From Maribacter aquivivus (GTDB taxonomy: Bacteria > Bacteroidota > Bacteroidia > Flavobacteriales > Flavobacteriaceae), in NCBI RefSeq assembly GCF_900142175.1, contig NZ_FQZX01000002.1, positions 477,317 through 541,316 of the forward strand: a DNA stretch of 64,000 bases, written 5' to 3'. Positions 34,586 through 42,859 of the stretch are shown here, piece by piece. The translations under genes and the position numbers were made by a program. A model generated the notes under the pieces. The model saw only the letters and a list, made by a program, of their open reading frames with translations, did no database searches and was not told where the DNA came from. Numbering within the stretch: the first letter of the stretch is position 1; each line of letters starts with the position of its first letter.

Positions 34586-35446
34586 TTGAAGGAAGACGAA
34601 AAACTATCACCTTGGAAACGAAAAATTCATGAAATAATTTATGAAGCAGACACCCCTATGGGTAAACTGTTCGATATTATTCTTTTCGTTATTATCATTT
34701 TCAGCGTTATTCTTATCATGCTCGAAAGTGTTAAAGCTATCGATGCCGAATATCATGAAATTCTTTTTGTATTAGAATGGATAGTTACCATTTTCTTTAC
34801 CATTGAATATATTGCTCGTATTATCTCTATTAAAAAACCAAGCCATTACATATTTAGCTTTTACGGAATCATAGATTTCTTATCCACTATTCCGTTATAC
34901 ATATCTTATATTTTTGCAGGATCCCAAGTCCTTTTGGCCGTTAGAGCATTTAGATTATTACGTGTATTTCGTATTTTAAAACTTGCCCGTTTTCTTGGGG
35001 AAGCCTCGCAATTAAAAAGAGCCTTAAAAGCTAGTAGAGCAAAGATTACCGTTTTTCTATTTGCCGTGCTTATTGCATCGGTGATGATGGGAACGCTCAT
35101 GTACTTAATAGAAGGTGATGAAGCTGGTTTCACGAGTATACCCACAAGTATCTACTGGACTATTGTTACGCTTACAACAGTTGGTTATGGCGATATAGCA
35201 CCAATTACCCCACAAGGGCAAGCAATTGCTACAATTATTATGCTCTTAGGTTATGGCATAATCGCCGTACCAACAGGGATGGTTACGGCTGAATTTTCAA
35301 AACAAAGCAGAGAAGACACTTCTAATTTGAAGGATTCTGGCAGCTATGTTCATATAAACACACAATCCTGTCCAACATGTAGCAAAGAAGGTCATAGAGA
35401 TGATGCTACCCATTGTTATAATTGCGGATCAATATTAAATGAATAA
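34586..35446 (+). CDS. Voltage-gated potassium channel with C-terminal zinc ribbon
   Basis: 286 residues from TTG, one base after the previous stop. Six transmembrane segments. S4 is a classic voltage sensor (VRAFRLLRVFRILKLARF, about 118-135, with Arg/Lys every third residue). The pore carries the K+ filter TTVGYGD (about 196-202). The cytoplasmic tail ends in two CxxC pairs (CPTC and CYNC, about 262-281), a zinc-ribbon-like knuckle. It probably forms a tetrameric Kv-like channel in the inner membrane. The tail could tether or regulate it, but that is inference. Its 3' end overlaps miaA by 8 bases. Confidence 0.92.
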   Translation: MKEDEKLSPWKRKIHEIIYEADTPMGKLFDIILFVIIIFSVILIMLESVKAIDAEYHEILFVLEWIVTIFFTIEYIARIISIKKPSHYIFSFYGIIDFLSTIPLYISYIFAGSQVLLAVRAFRLLRVFRILKLARFLGEASQLKRALKASRAKITVFLFAVLIASVMMGTLMYLIEGDEAGFTSIPTSIYWTIVTLTTVGYGDIAPITPQGQAIATIIMLLGYGIIAVPTGMVTAEFSKQSREDTSNLKDSGSYVHINTQSCPTCSKEGHRDDATHCYNCGSILNE

Positions 35447-36359
35447 AATACTTATATCAGTAGTAGGCCCTACAGCCATTGGTAAGACCAAATTGGCAAT
35501 ACTTTTAGCTCAGCATTATAAAACAGAAATTATATCAGCTGATTCTAGACAGTTTTTCAAAGAAATGAATATTGGTACTGCTGTACCTAGTTTAGAAGAA
35601 CTAGAACAAGCTAATCATCATTTTATACAGCACAAAAGCATTACAGAAGAATACACCGTCGGTGATTTTGAACGGGAAGCTATTCAAAAACTATCCGACC
35701 TTTTTAAAGTACATGATGTAGTAATTATGGTTGGTGGTAGCGGACTTTATGTAAATGCAGTTACTGATGGCTTAAACACCTTCCCTACAATAGATCCATC
35801 TATTCGTGAAAAGTTAAATTTAGAACTAGCAGAAGATGGTATAAGACCACTACAAAAGAAACTAAAGCAACTAGATCCTATATATTTTGAAAAGGTAGAC
35901 ATCTATAATCCTCAAAGGGTTATTAGAGCATTAGAAGTTGCTATTGGTAGTGGCAGCCCCTATTCTTCGTTTTTAAACAAACCAAAAGCTAAAAGAGAGT
36001 TTAAAGTTTTATCTGTTGGATTGAAAGCTGAACGCCCCTTAATATATGAACGTATTAATGAACGTGTAGACTTAATGGTCGAAGCCGGACTCTTAGAAGA
36101 GGCAAAAGGATTGTTATCGCACAAAGATTATAACGCCTTGCAAACGGTTGGTTACAAAGAGCTTTTTAAGTATTTTGACGGTGAATGGACTTTAGATTTT
36201 GCTATATCCGAGATTAAGAAGAACACTCGAAGATTCGCTAAAAGACAACTAACGTGGTTTTTAAGAAACAAAGATACTCAGTGGGTTGAATACGATTACG
36301 ATCCTAAAACACTATTACCTAAAATTGAAACTGATATTGTAAATTTAAAAAATGGTTAA
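35439..36359 (+). CDS. miaA: tRNA dimethylallyltransferase
   Basis: 306 residues. Transfers dimethylallyl to N6 of A37 in tRNAs reading UNN codons. P-loop GPTAIGKTKLA at 9-19, the conserved ISADSRQFFKEMNIGTA segment (substrate Asp), VGGSGLYVNAVTDGL, and NPQRVIRALEV. The C-terminal RRFAKRQLTWFLRNK is the usual tRNA-contact end. The ATG is within the channel gene and the 3' end overlaps the gluconokinase gene by 8 bases, so the three are tightly coupled. Confidence 0.96.
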   Translation: MNKILISVVGPTAIGKTKLAILLAQHYKTEIISADSRQFFKEMNIGTAVPSLEELEQANHHFIQHKSITEEYTVGDFEREAIQKLSDLFKVHDVVIMVGGSGLYVNAVTDGLNTFPTIDPSIREKLNLELAEDGIRPLQKKLKQLDPIYFEKVDIYNPQRVIRALEVAIGSGSPYSSFLNKPKAKREFKVLSVGLKAERPLIYERINERVDLMVEAGLLEEAKGLLSHKDYNALQTVGYKELFKYFDGEWTLDFAISEIKKNTRRFAKRQLTWFLRNKDTQWVEYDYDPKTLLPKIETDIVNLKNG

Positions 36360-36840
36360 AAAACAGATCTTATTCTTAATGGGTGTTTCAGGTAGCGGAA
36401 AATCTACTATTGGTAAGCTACTGGCTGATAAATTACAATTCCCATTTTTTGATGGCGATAGTTTTCACCCAGAAGCGAACGTTAAAAAAATGAAAGAAGG
36501 TCACCCATTAAACGATGATGATCGCCAGGGCTGGTTAGAAAAACTCAACGAAGTTGGTATTGAGAACTTATCTACCGGAGCGGTAATTGTGTGCTCTTCC
36601 CTGAAACAAAAATATAGAACCATACTAGGCAAAAACCTAGAGAACAATCATCAATTTGTTTATTTAGAAGGTAGCTTTGAGCTTATCGACTCTCGATTGA
36701 GAGAACGAAAGAACCATTACATGCCTGCAGGGCTTTTACAATCTCAATTCGATGACCTTGAAACTCCTTTAGACGCCCTTACTGTTTCAATAGATCAAAC
36801 GCCAGATGACATTGTAAACGATATTATCGAAAAGCTATAA
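36352..36840 (+). CDS. gntK: Gluconokinase
   Basis: 162 residues, GntK/IdnK type. It phosphorylates D-gluconate to 6-phosphogluconate. P-loop GVSGSGKST near the N-terminus, DGDSFHPEANVKKMKEGHPL (substrate site), and DDDRQGWLEKL. The late segment LRERKNHYMPAGLLQSQFDDLE is diagnostic of the family. It is the last gene of the operon, followed by a terminator. No gluconate transporter or Entner-Doudoroff gene is nearby. Confidence 0.94.
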   Translation: MVKKQILFLMGVSGSGKSTIGKLLADKLQFPFFDGDSFHPEANVKKMKEGHPLNDDDRQGWLEKLNEVGIENLSTGAVIVCSSLKQKYRTILGKNLENNHQFVYLEGSFELIDSRLRERKNHYMPAGLLQSQFDDLETPLDALTVSIDQTPDDIVNDIIEKL

Positions 36841-36844
36841 AAAC

Positions 36845-36874
36845 AAAAAAGCATCCCAATAGGATGCTTTTTTT
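36845..36874. terminator. Bidirectional intrinsic terminator
   Basis: Arms GCATCC and GGATGC flanked by an A-run and a T-run, between gntK and the convergent two-component genes. Confidence 0.88.
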
Positions 36875-36894
36875 ATACTTGATTTCGTTGAAAA

Positions 36895-37608
36895 TTATTC
36901 TCCTTCAGTCTTTACCACCAATCGGAAACCTTCACCGTGAATATTTAATATTTCTACAGTATCATCAACTTTAAGATACTTACGCAATTTAGCAATGTAA
37001 ACATCCATACTACGAGACGTAAAGTAGTTATCGTCTCTCCAAATTTTAGTTAAAGCTAACTCTCTTGGCATTAAATCATTTTCATGCAAAGCCAATAGAC
37101 GTAACAACTCATTCTCTTTAGGAGAAAGCTTAATCGCCTCGGTATCTTTATATTTCAAGAATCTCAATTTAGAATTTAAGTGGAAACCACCTATTGTAAA
37201 TTCAAATTTCTTGCTATCAGCTAATCCATTAGAAGCTTTTCTTTGAAGAATTGCTTTTAATTTCATTAGTAATACTTCAGAATCAAAGGGCTTGTTCAAA
37301 TAATCATCTGCACCAGCTTTATATCCTTTAAGAACATCTTCCTTCATTGTTTTTGCCGTCAAAAAAACAATTGGAACATTCTCATTCTTTTCACGAATTT
37401 CTTTCGCTAATGTGAAACCGTCCTTGTAAGGCATCATAACATCTAAAATACAAATGTCATAATTATCTTTTTTGAACTTCTCAAAACCTTCCATTCCATT
37501 CTTTGCCAAAGTGACATCGAAGTCATTCATTGACAAATAATCCTTCAATACAATCCCAAAATTAGGGTCATCCTCTACTAAAAGTATTTTCTTGTTTATT
37601 GTTTCCAT
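36895..37608 (-). CDS. OmpR-type response regulator (RprY-like)
   Basis: 237 residues. Canonical receiver: VEDDPNFG acidic pair, phospho-acceptor Asp in ICILDVMMP, Thr in VFLTAK, and Lys in LNKPFDSE. The C-terminal winged helix has LSPKENELLRLLALHEN and SMDVYIAKLRKYL. The kinase gene ends 6 bases before its start; together they match the RprX/RprY pair of Bacteroidota, which responds to oxidative and envelope-type stress in the species studied. RprY was assigned by overall resemblance, not by a computed match. Confidence 0.93.
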   Translation of the reverse strand: METINKKILLVEDDPNFGIVLKDYLSMNDFDVTLAKNGMEGFEKFKKDNYDICILDVMMPYKDGFTLAKEIREKNENVPIVFLTAKTMKEDVLKGYKAGADDYLNKPFDSEVLLMKLKAILQRKASNGLADSKKFEFTIGGFHLNSKLRFLKYKDTEAIKLSPKENELLRLLALHENDLMPRELALTKIWRDDNYFTSRSMDVYIAKLRKYLKVDDTVEILNIHGEGFRLVVKTEGE

Positions 37609-37614
37609 ATATTT

Positions 37615-39198
37615 TTATATTAACGGCAGTTTTATGTAAAATGTACTTCCTTTTCCTTTTTCACTTTCGGCATAAACTTCGCCTTGGTGGTCTTCTACTA
37701 TTTTTTTTACGTAAGACAATCCTAATCCATGTCCTTTTACGTTATGTATGTCTCCTGTGTGCTCTCGATAGAATTTTTCAAATACTTTCTTAACCACACC
37801 TTTACTCATACCAGCACCTTGATCTTGTACTTTAATAATAATGTAATTTTTAGCTCTTTCTGTAAACACATCTATTTTAGGAGCCTCTTCAGAATACTTA
37901 ATTGCATTATCCAACATATTGACGATTACATTGGTAAAATGCATTTCATTTGCTAATACTTCACAACGCTCAGCATCCAAATGCGTATGAATATATCCTC
38001 CCCTATCATCAACTATTAATTGTACGTGAGTAATAGCATCTTCTATAATGTCGTGAACATTGACCCTATCCTTACTTATATCGAGCTGATTTTTTTCAAG
38101 TTTAGAGATTCTTAACACATTTTCTACTTGTGCATGCATTCTTTTATTCTCATCGCGAATCATCTGTAGATAACGTAGAACCTTTTCTTGATCATTAATT
38201 ATCTTCGGATTTCTAATCGCCTCAACAGCAAGATTTATGGTCGCAATCGGAGTTTTGAACTCATGCGTCATATTATTTATGAAATCGGTTTTTATTTCAG
38301 ATATCTGCTTTTGACGAATTAACTGATAAATTGCTCCTGCATAAGCCACCACTATTATTATGGTAAACAATAATGAAAGCATTGCGAGACCTAAGATAGA
38401 TTGCACCAAAAATCGTTTTTTCTTAGGAAAGGAAATTAACAAATCGAAATTTGAAACTCCTTCATAATCTACGAACATGGGCGATCTATAGATATTCGCT
38501 TCTGCATATTTAAATTTAGATGATTTCACTTTGGTCGGTAAACCATTGCTATACACTCCATATTCAAATGCTATATCAACTCCTCTATTCTCTAACTCTC
38601 GTTGTAAAAGCAACTCAATTTCTTGCTTAGAAACACGCTTATGAATAGGAACACGCTTGGCATAAACCATAAAAACATCTTCCATGGCAGCTTTCTCCAT
38701 TTTATTAAGTCCTCCGATTTTTTCAAATCTTTGAATTGGATTTAAGCGTGGTGTATTACCCTCTAAGTCTATATCTTCTCTAAAAATTGAAGTCGTACGC
38801 TTACTGGTATAACTTTTAATGATGGTAGTATCTGCACCATCACTACTATCAAAGAACGTAGACGAGATTCCGTAGTCTTCTTCTAAAATACCGTGTTCAT
38901 ACAGTAATATTTCATTAGAATTGACATCTCTATCAATAAAGAAAAAATTAGTAAGCTGAGTACCTTTAAGCTCCCCTCCTATACTATCCTTAGCATTTAA
39001 ATACCTGTCAAAATAATTTTTAGATTCTCTTTCTGTAATTTTATTGGTGACGCTGTTCAATGCTTCAGAAACACTGCTAGAGAATTGTTCTTCTCCACTA
39101 TCTATGGATTTACTAATCCAGAAACTTTGAACGAAAATCAGACCAATAAGTGAAAGGCTCATCAAAACCACTAAGAGCACAAATAACTTTTTGTTCAT
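37615..39198 (-). CDS. Two-component sensor histidine kinase (RprX-like)
   Basis: 527 residues. One N-terminal membrane helix (about 5-27), a ~240-residue periplasmic sensor domain, and a second helix at about 268-292. Then a HisKA dimerisation domain with the phospho-acceptor His in MTHEFKTPI and an HATPase_c domain (NMLDNAIKYSEEAP; DQGAGMSKGVVKKVFEKFYR; GHGLGLSYVKKIV). First gene of the operon with the response regulator. The 5' flank to coaE is 83 bases with no exact TAnnTTTG box. Confidence 0.94.
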   Translation of the reverse strand: MNKKLFVLLVVLMSLSLIGLIFVQSFWISKSIDSGEEQFSSSVSEALNSVTNKITERESKNYFDRYLNAKDSIGGELKGTQLTNFFFIDRDVNSNEILLYEHGILEEDYGISSTFFDSSDGADTTIIKSYTSKRTTSIFREDIDLEGNTPRLNPIQRFEKIGGLNKMEKAAMEDVFMVYAKRVPIHKRVSKQEIELLLQRELENRGVDIAFEYGVYSNGLPTKVKSSKFKYAEANIYRSPMFVDYEGVSNFDLLISFPKKKRFLVQSILGLAMLSLLFTIIIVVAYAGAIYQLIRQKQISEIKTDFINNMTHEFKTPIATINLAVEAIRNPKIINDQEKVLRYLQMIRDENKRMHAQVENVLRISKLEKNQLDISKDRVNVHDIIEDAITHVQLIVDDRGGYIHTHLDAERCEVLANEMHFTNVIVNMLDNAIKYSEEAPKIDVFTERAKNYIIIKVQDQGAGMSKGVVKKVFEKFYREHTGDIHNVKGHGLGLSYVKKIVEDHQGEVYAESEKGKGSTFYIKLPLI

Positions 39199-39281
39199 TG
39201 GGTGTTAAAATTAAAGATTTAACAGTTAGAGGATAGTACGTTTAACCTAACCTTAACAAAAATGTTAAAATTGCTAAATTA

Positions 39282-39866
39282 CTAACAGTCAGCTAGGATA
39301 GATGCGTGCACTTGAAGAACTTTTTCTCTAGTTCTTTCCAAATCAATATTTTCGATAATAAAATTGGCTAATTCTAATTTTATTTTATCTTCAAGCTGGT
39401 TGTTCATACGAGCTTCAACCTGCGCTCTTGTAGTATTATCTCTATTTAATACACGACTAATACGGACTTCTTTGGGAGCAGTTACCAAAATGACTTCATC
39501 ATAGAGATCTTGAGATTTATTTTCAAACAATAAAGCTGTTTCTTGAATTACATAGCTTGCATCTTGCTCATTTGTCCAATCTATAAAATCTTGCCTTACT
39601 ACTGGATGTACTATATTATTGAGTTCTGCCAATAATTCTGAATCATTGAAAACTTTCTCTGCTATATATGGTCTGTTCAGCTTCCCTTTTTCATAAGCTT
39701 CATCCCCTAACAGCTCCACCAATTGTTTATTGATAGTTTTAGAAGTGTTCATTAAATACTTTGCACGTTGGTCAGAGTCGTAGACCGGAACACCTAATTC
39801 TTTGAACATAGTAGCGACAGTAGACTTACCACTTCCAATTCCTCCTGTAAGACCAATTATTATCAT
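39282..39866 (-). CDS. coaE: Dephospho-CoA kinase
   Basis: 194 residues. Phosphorylates dephospho-CoA in the last step of CoA synthesis. P-loop GLTGGIGSGKST at 5-16, the VPVYDSDQRAK substrate segment, and the conserved lid arginines in RISRVLNRDNTTRAQVEARM. Its ATG overlaps the YbbR-like stop by 4 bases. The order glycosyltransferase, YbbR protein, coaE is one operon. coaBC, an earlier CoA step, is also in this window at 45.5-46.7 kb. Confidence 0.95.
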   Translation of the reverse strand: MIIIGLTGGIGSGKSTVATMFKELGVPVYDSDQRAKYLMNTSKTINKQLVELLGDEAYEKGKLNRPYIAEKVFNDSELLAELNNIVHPVVRQDFIDWTNEQDASYVIQETALLFENKSQDLYDEVILVTAPKEVRISRVLNRDNTTRAQVEARMNNQLEDKIKLELANFIIENIDLERTREKVLQVHASILADC

Positions 39867-40828
39867 TCTCTTCGAAGTATAAATTCGACTTCATTTGTAC
39901 TCATTACAGCATTGTTTAATGCTCTGGGGTATTTCACCAATTTTACAGACAATCTATTTTCTGTTTCTTTCGATATCTTGGCGTAATCTGCCTCTACAGA
40001 AAAATCTTCTATTTCTAATTGTTTCAAATGCTCCAATGTACCTTGACAACGCACTTCAACAATTTCCGGAAAAGTACGAACCTTTATATTTTCAGGTAAA
40101 TTAATGACGTGAACAGGAACTTTAATGACCTGTTCAGAAAATTTGACCACCTTACCAGAAACCTTAACTCTTTTATTAGAAAATGTAGTTCCTTTTAGTT
40201 GCTCTGGTAATTGTAAAGCAATTTCATTTGAAAAAGAGCTATTTACATTGTCTGCTTTAAACAACACAGTTCTTATTTGGTTTATAGTGTCTATTTGACT
40301 CTTAGGACCTGATAGTTGTATAGAATCTGGCTTTACCCTAATATCACCTTCAAGAATGTGATTGGCTGCAAAAGTCATCTCCATTAACACCTTCACAGGT
40401 ACTTTTTTCATCTCTAAAGATGTGAAATCGAAATATATTGCGTCGCTATCAAAATCGGTCAGCGTGCTATAATTGTTAAGTTGAGATTCTAATTGAATTC
40501 TAATTTGGTCAGACGTTAGATAATAACTACCATCTTTATGCATTACCTTACTTACATCTAGTTGAATATGCTTAGGTTTCAATTCATATCCCAAAAACTG
40601 AAATCCTGCTGCTTGTAGTCTTACTTGTATTTCATCTTTGGGCGTATTTGCCAACAAAAATTCTTCAGGAACATTAATGTATTCTACTTGAAAGGTAGTG
40701 TTATTGGTATAGGTAAGCGATAATTTATTAATTAACCAAGCTAGTGATGCACACAATAAGAACACAAGAAAGACTTTTACCTTTCTTTTCTTTAGCCCTG
40801 TCTTAATCCACTCTAATAAACGTTCCAT
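39863..40828 (-). CDS. YbbR-like domain protein
   Basis: 321 residues. A basic N-terminus and one membrane helix (VKVFLVFLLCASLAWLINKL, about 18-37) are followed by extracytoplasmic tandem YbbR-like beta domains (pattern VKPDSIQLSGPKSQIDTI). YbbR proteins in other bacteria sit next to diadenylate cyclase and modulate it; here the neighbours are coaE and a glycosyltransferase, so that link is not supported. Overlaps the upstream gene by one base and coaE by four. Confidence 0.85.
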   Translation of the reverse strand: MERLLEWIKTGLKKRKVKVFLVFLLCASLAWLINKLSLTYTNNTTFQVEYINVPEEFLLANTPKDEIQVRLQAAGFQFLGYELKPKHIQLDVSKVMHKDGSYYLTSDQIRIQLESQLNNYSTLTDFDSDAIYFDFTSLEMKKVPVKVLMEMTFAANHILEGDIRVKPDSIQLSGPKSQIDTINQIRTVLFKADNVNSSFSNEIALQLPEQLKGTTFSNKRVKVSGKVVKFSEQVIKVPVHVINLPENIKVRTFPEIVEVRCQGTLEHLKQLEIEDFSVEADYAKISKETENRLSVKLVKYPRALNNAVMSTNEVEFILRRE

Positions 40829-41835
40829 CAGTTCACTCTAAAAAATAATTTTGGAAAAATTTCCTCTGGTTTCTTACCTGAAGAATTAATATACAGGGTT
40901 GATTTTAAAAATCCGTACCCATATCCCAAAAATTGTATCGCAGTTGCCAATAAAGATAGGAAGGCTACTTTTAAATTACCGGTTTTTCTAAGGGCATCTA
41001 TGAATAATAACAGAAAGTATAAAGAATAAATATACAATGGCACCATAAACCCTACTATAGCCAATATAATTGAAACCAATAATCCCAAACAAAACACGGT
41101 AGGAAACCAATATGTAATTTTCTTTGTTTCTGGATGCCACTTATTTAAAATTGGGCGCACCATACCAAATTTGTTTACCTGAATATAAAACTTGTTCCAG
41201 TCTATCCTTCTTTTATGATAAACAAATGCTTCTGAAATCAGTTTTGTTCTATACCCTTTATTCCAAATACGTATCGTTAAATCTGGATCTTCACCTGGGT
41301 GAATATTTCCGTATCCGCCTACGTTTTCAAAAGCTTTTTTCGAAATACCCATATTAAAGCTTCTGGGCTGAAATTTATCTACTGCTTTTTTTCCACCGCG
41401 AATTCCGCCTGTGGTCAAAAAAGAGGTCATAGCATAGTTAATTGCTTTCTGAACAGTAGAAAAAGATTCATGTGCTGCATCTGGACCACCATAGCAATGC
41501 ACATAATCTTCTTGTAAACTTTTTTCTGCTTCCACAAGGTATTGTGGCGGTAAAATACAATCAGAGTCTAATACTATAAAGTAATTACCTTTTGCCCGAG
41601 ACATGCCGTAATTACGAGAATCACCAGGACCAGAATTAGGTTTTTTATAGTATGAAATTGCAAGAGCGTCTACATACTCACCTATGACTTTTTCAGATGA
41701 AATAGTAGATCCGTCTTCGACGATAACCACCTCAAAAGTTTTGTCATAGGTTTGTAAACGTAGACTGTCCAACAGTTCTTTAATTTCGTTGGGTCTATTG
41801 TATACAGGAATGATAAAAGAAAACGATAAGTCCAT
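40828..41835 (-). CDS. Family 2 glycosyltransferase, membrane-associated
   Basis: 335 residues. GT-A domain: SFIIPVYNRPNEIKELLDSL at the N-terminus, VVIVEDGST, and a metal-binding DSD in FIVLDSDCILPP. GGYGNIHPGEDPDLTIRIW is the acceptor-side ED motif. Two or three hydrophobic segments near 250-320 anchor it to the inner membrane. Donor and acceptor cannot be read. A surface glycan or a glycolipid is likely. First gene of the coaE operon; no exact promoter box was found. Confidence 0.9.
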   Translation of the reverse strand: MDLSFSFIIPVYNRPNEIKELLDSLRLQTYDKTFEVVIVEDGSTISSEKVIGEYVDALAISYYKKPNSGPGDSRNYGMSRAKGNYFIVLDSDCILPPQYLVEAEKSLQEDYVHCYGGPDAAHESFSTVQKAINYAMTSFLTTGGIRGGKKAVDKFQPRSFNMGISKKAFENVGGYGNIHPGEDPDLTIRIWNKGYRTKLISEAFVYHKRRIDWNKFYIQVNKFGMVRPILNKWHPETKKITYWFPTVFCLGLLVSIILAIVGFMVPLYIYSLYFLLLFIDALRKTGNLKVAFLSLLATAIQFLGYGYGFLKSTLYINSSGKKPEEIFPKLFFRVN

Positions 41836-41890
41836 TATTACCTTCCTTTAATGAATAGGATCCAACAAAATTGGAAAATTAAAATTATGA

Positions 41891-42697
41891 TTAAAACTTC
41901 TCTATAACTTCTTGACTAACCCCTGTGTTAGAGAAACCACCGTCATGAAACAAGTTTTGCATTGTTACTTTTCTCGTAAGGTCAGAGAATAATGTTATGG
42001 TATAATCAGCACAATCTTGAGCTGAAGCATTACCTAACGGAGACATTTTTTCAGCGTAGCTGATAAAACCATCGAAACCTTTTACCCCTTGCCCTGCAGT
42101 TGTTGCAGTAGGTGATTGAGAAATCGTATTTACACGTACATTTTTCTCTTTACCAAAAAAGTAACCAAAGCTACGAGCAACAGACTCTAAATATGCTTTG
42201 TTATCTGCCATATCATTATAATCTGGGAATGTTCTTTGTGCTGCCATATAGGTCAACGCTACAACACTACCCCACTCATTCATAGCATCTGCCTTATAAA
42301 GCGATTGTAATACTTTATGAAAAGAAAGGGCTGAAACATCCCATCCTTTTGCTGTGAAATCATATTTCTCATCTGTGTAAGCACGACCTTTACGAACGTT
42401 AACGGACATACCAATAGAATGCAATACGAAATCAATTTTTCCTCCTAATATTTCAACTGCTTTTGCTACTAAATTATCCAAGTCTTCAACACTTGTAGCA
42501 TCTGCTGGTATAACTTCTGAACCGGTTTCTTTAGCCAATTCATCTATCTGACCCATTCTCATGGCAATTGGGGCGTTTGTCAAAACAAAAGTACCACCTT
42601 CAGCGTGTACCGTTTGTGCCGTTTTCCATGCAATAGAATTTGCGTCTAATGCTCCAAAAATAATTCCCCTTTTTCCTTTTAATAAGTTATATCCCAT
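41891..42697 (-). CDS. fabI: Enoyl-[acyl-carrier-protein] reductase (NADH), FabI
   Basis: 268 residues. The final reduction of each fatty-acid elongation cycle, and the target of triclosan and isoniazid-like drugs in other bacteria. FabI hallmarks: the altered Rossmann start (GKRGIIFGALDANSIAW), LHSIGMSVN, the Tyr-x6-Lys active site in YNDMADNKAYLE, and the substrate-loop segment SQSPTATTAGQGVKGF. Monocistronic, with a TATCTTTG promoter box 31 bases upstream. Confidence 0.96.
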   Translation of the reverse strand: MGYNLLKGKRGIIFGALDANSIAWKTAQTVHAEGGTFVLTNAPIAMRMGQIDELAKETGSEVIPADATSVEDLDNLVAKAVEILGGKIDFVLHSIGMSVNVRKGRAYTDEKYDFTAKGWDVSALSFHKVLQSLYKADAMNEWGSVVALTYMAAQRTFPDYNDMADNKAYLESVARSFGYFFGKEKNVRVNTISQSPTATTAGQGVKGFDGFISYAEKMSPLGNASAQDCADYTITLFSDLTRKVTMQNLFHDGGFSNTGVSQEVIEKF

Positions 42698-42728
42698 GCT
42701 GGTTGATTCTATAGTTAGATTTAATATT

Positions 42729-42736
42729 CAAAGATA
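42729..42736 (-). promoter_or_regulatory. Flavobacterial -10 box for fabI
   Basis: TATCTTTG on the minus strand, exact TAnnTTTG, 31 bases before the fabI ATG. Confidence 0.6.
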
Positions 42737-42859
42737 TCTAAAATATGTTAATAGAGAATTGAAGTATTACTTAAAAACCCTAAAACAACAGTCTTAATTC
42801 AAGTAAACAAAGACCTGATTGCTATTAGTAGCAATTACATTCTTTAAAATTGTTGTGAT

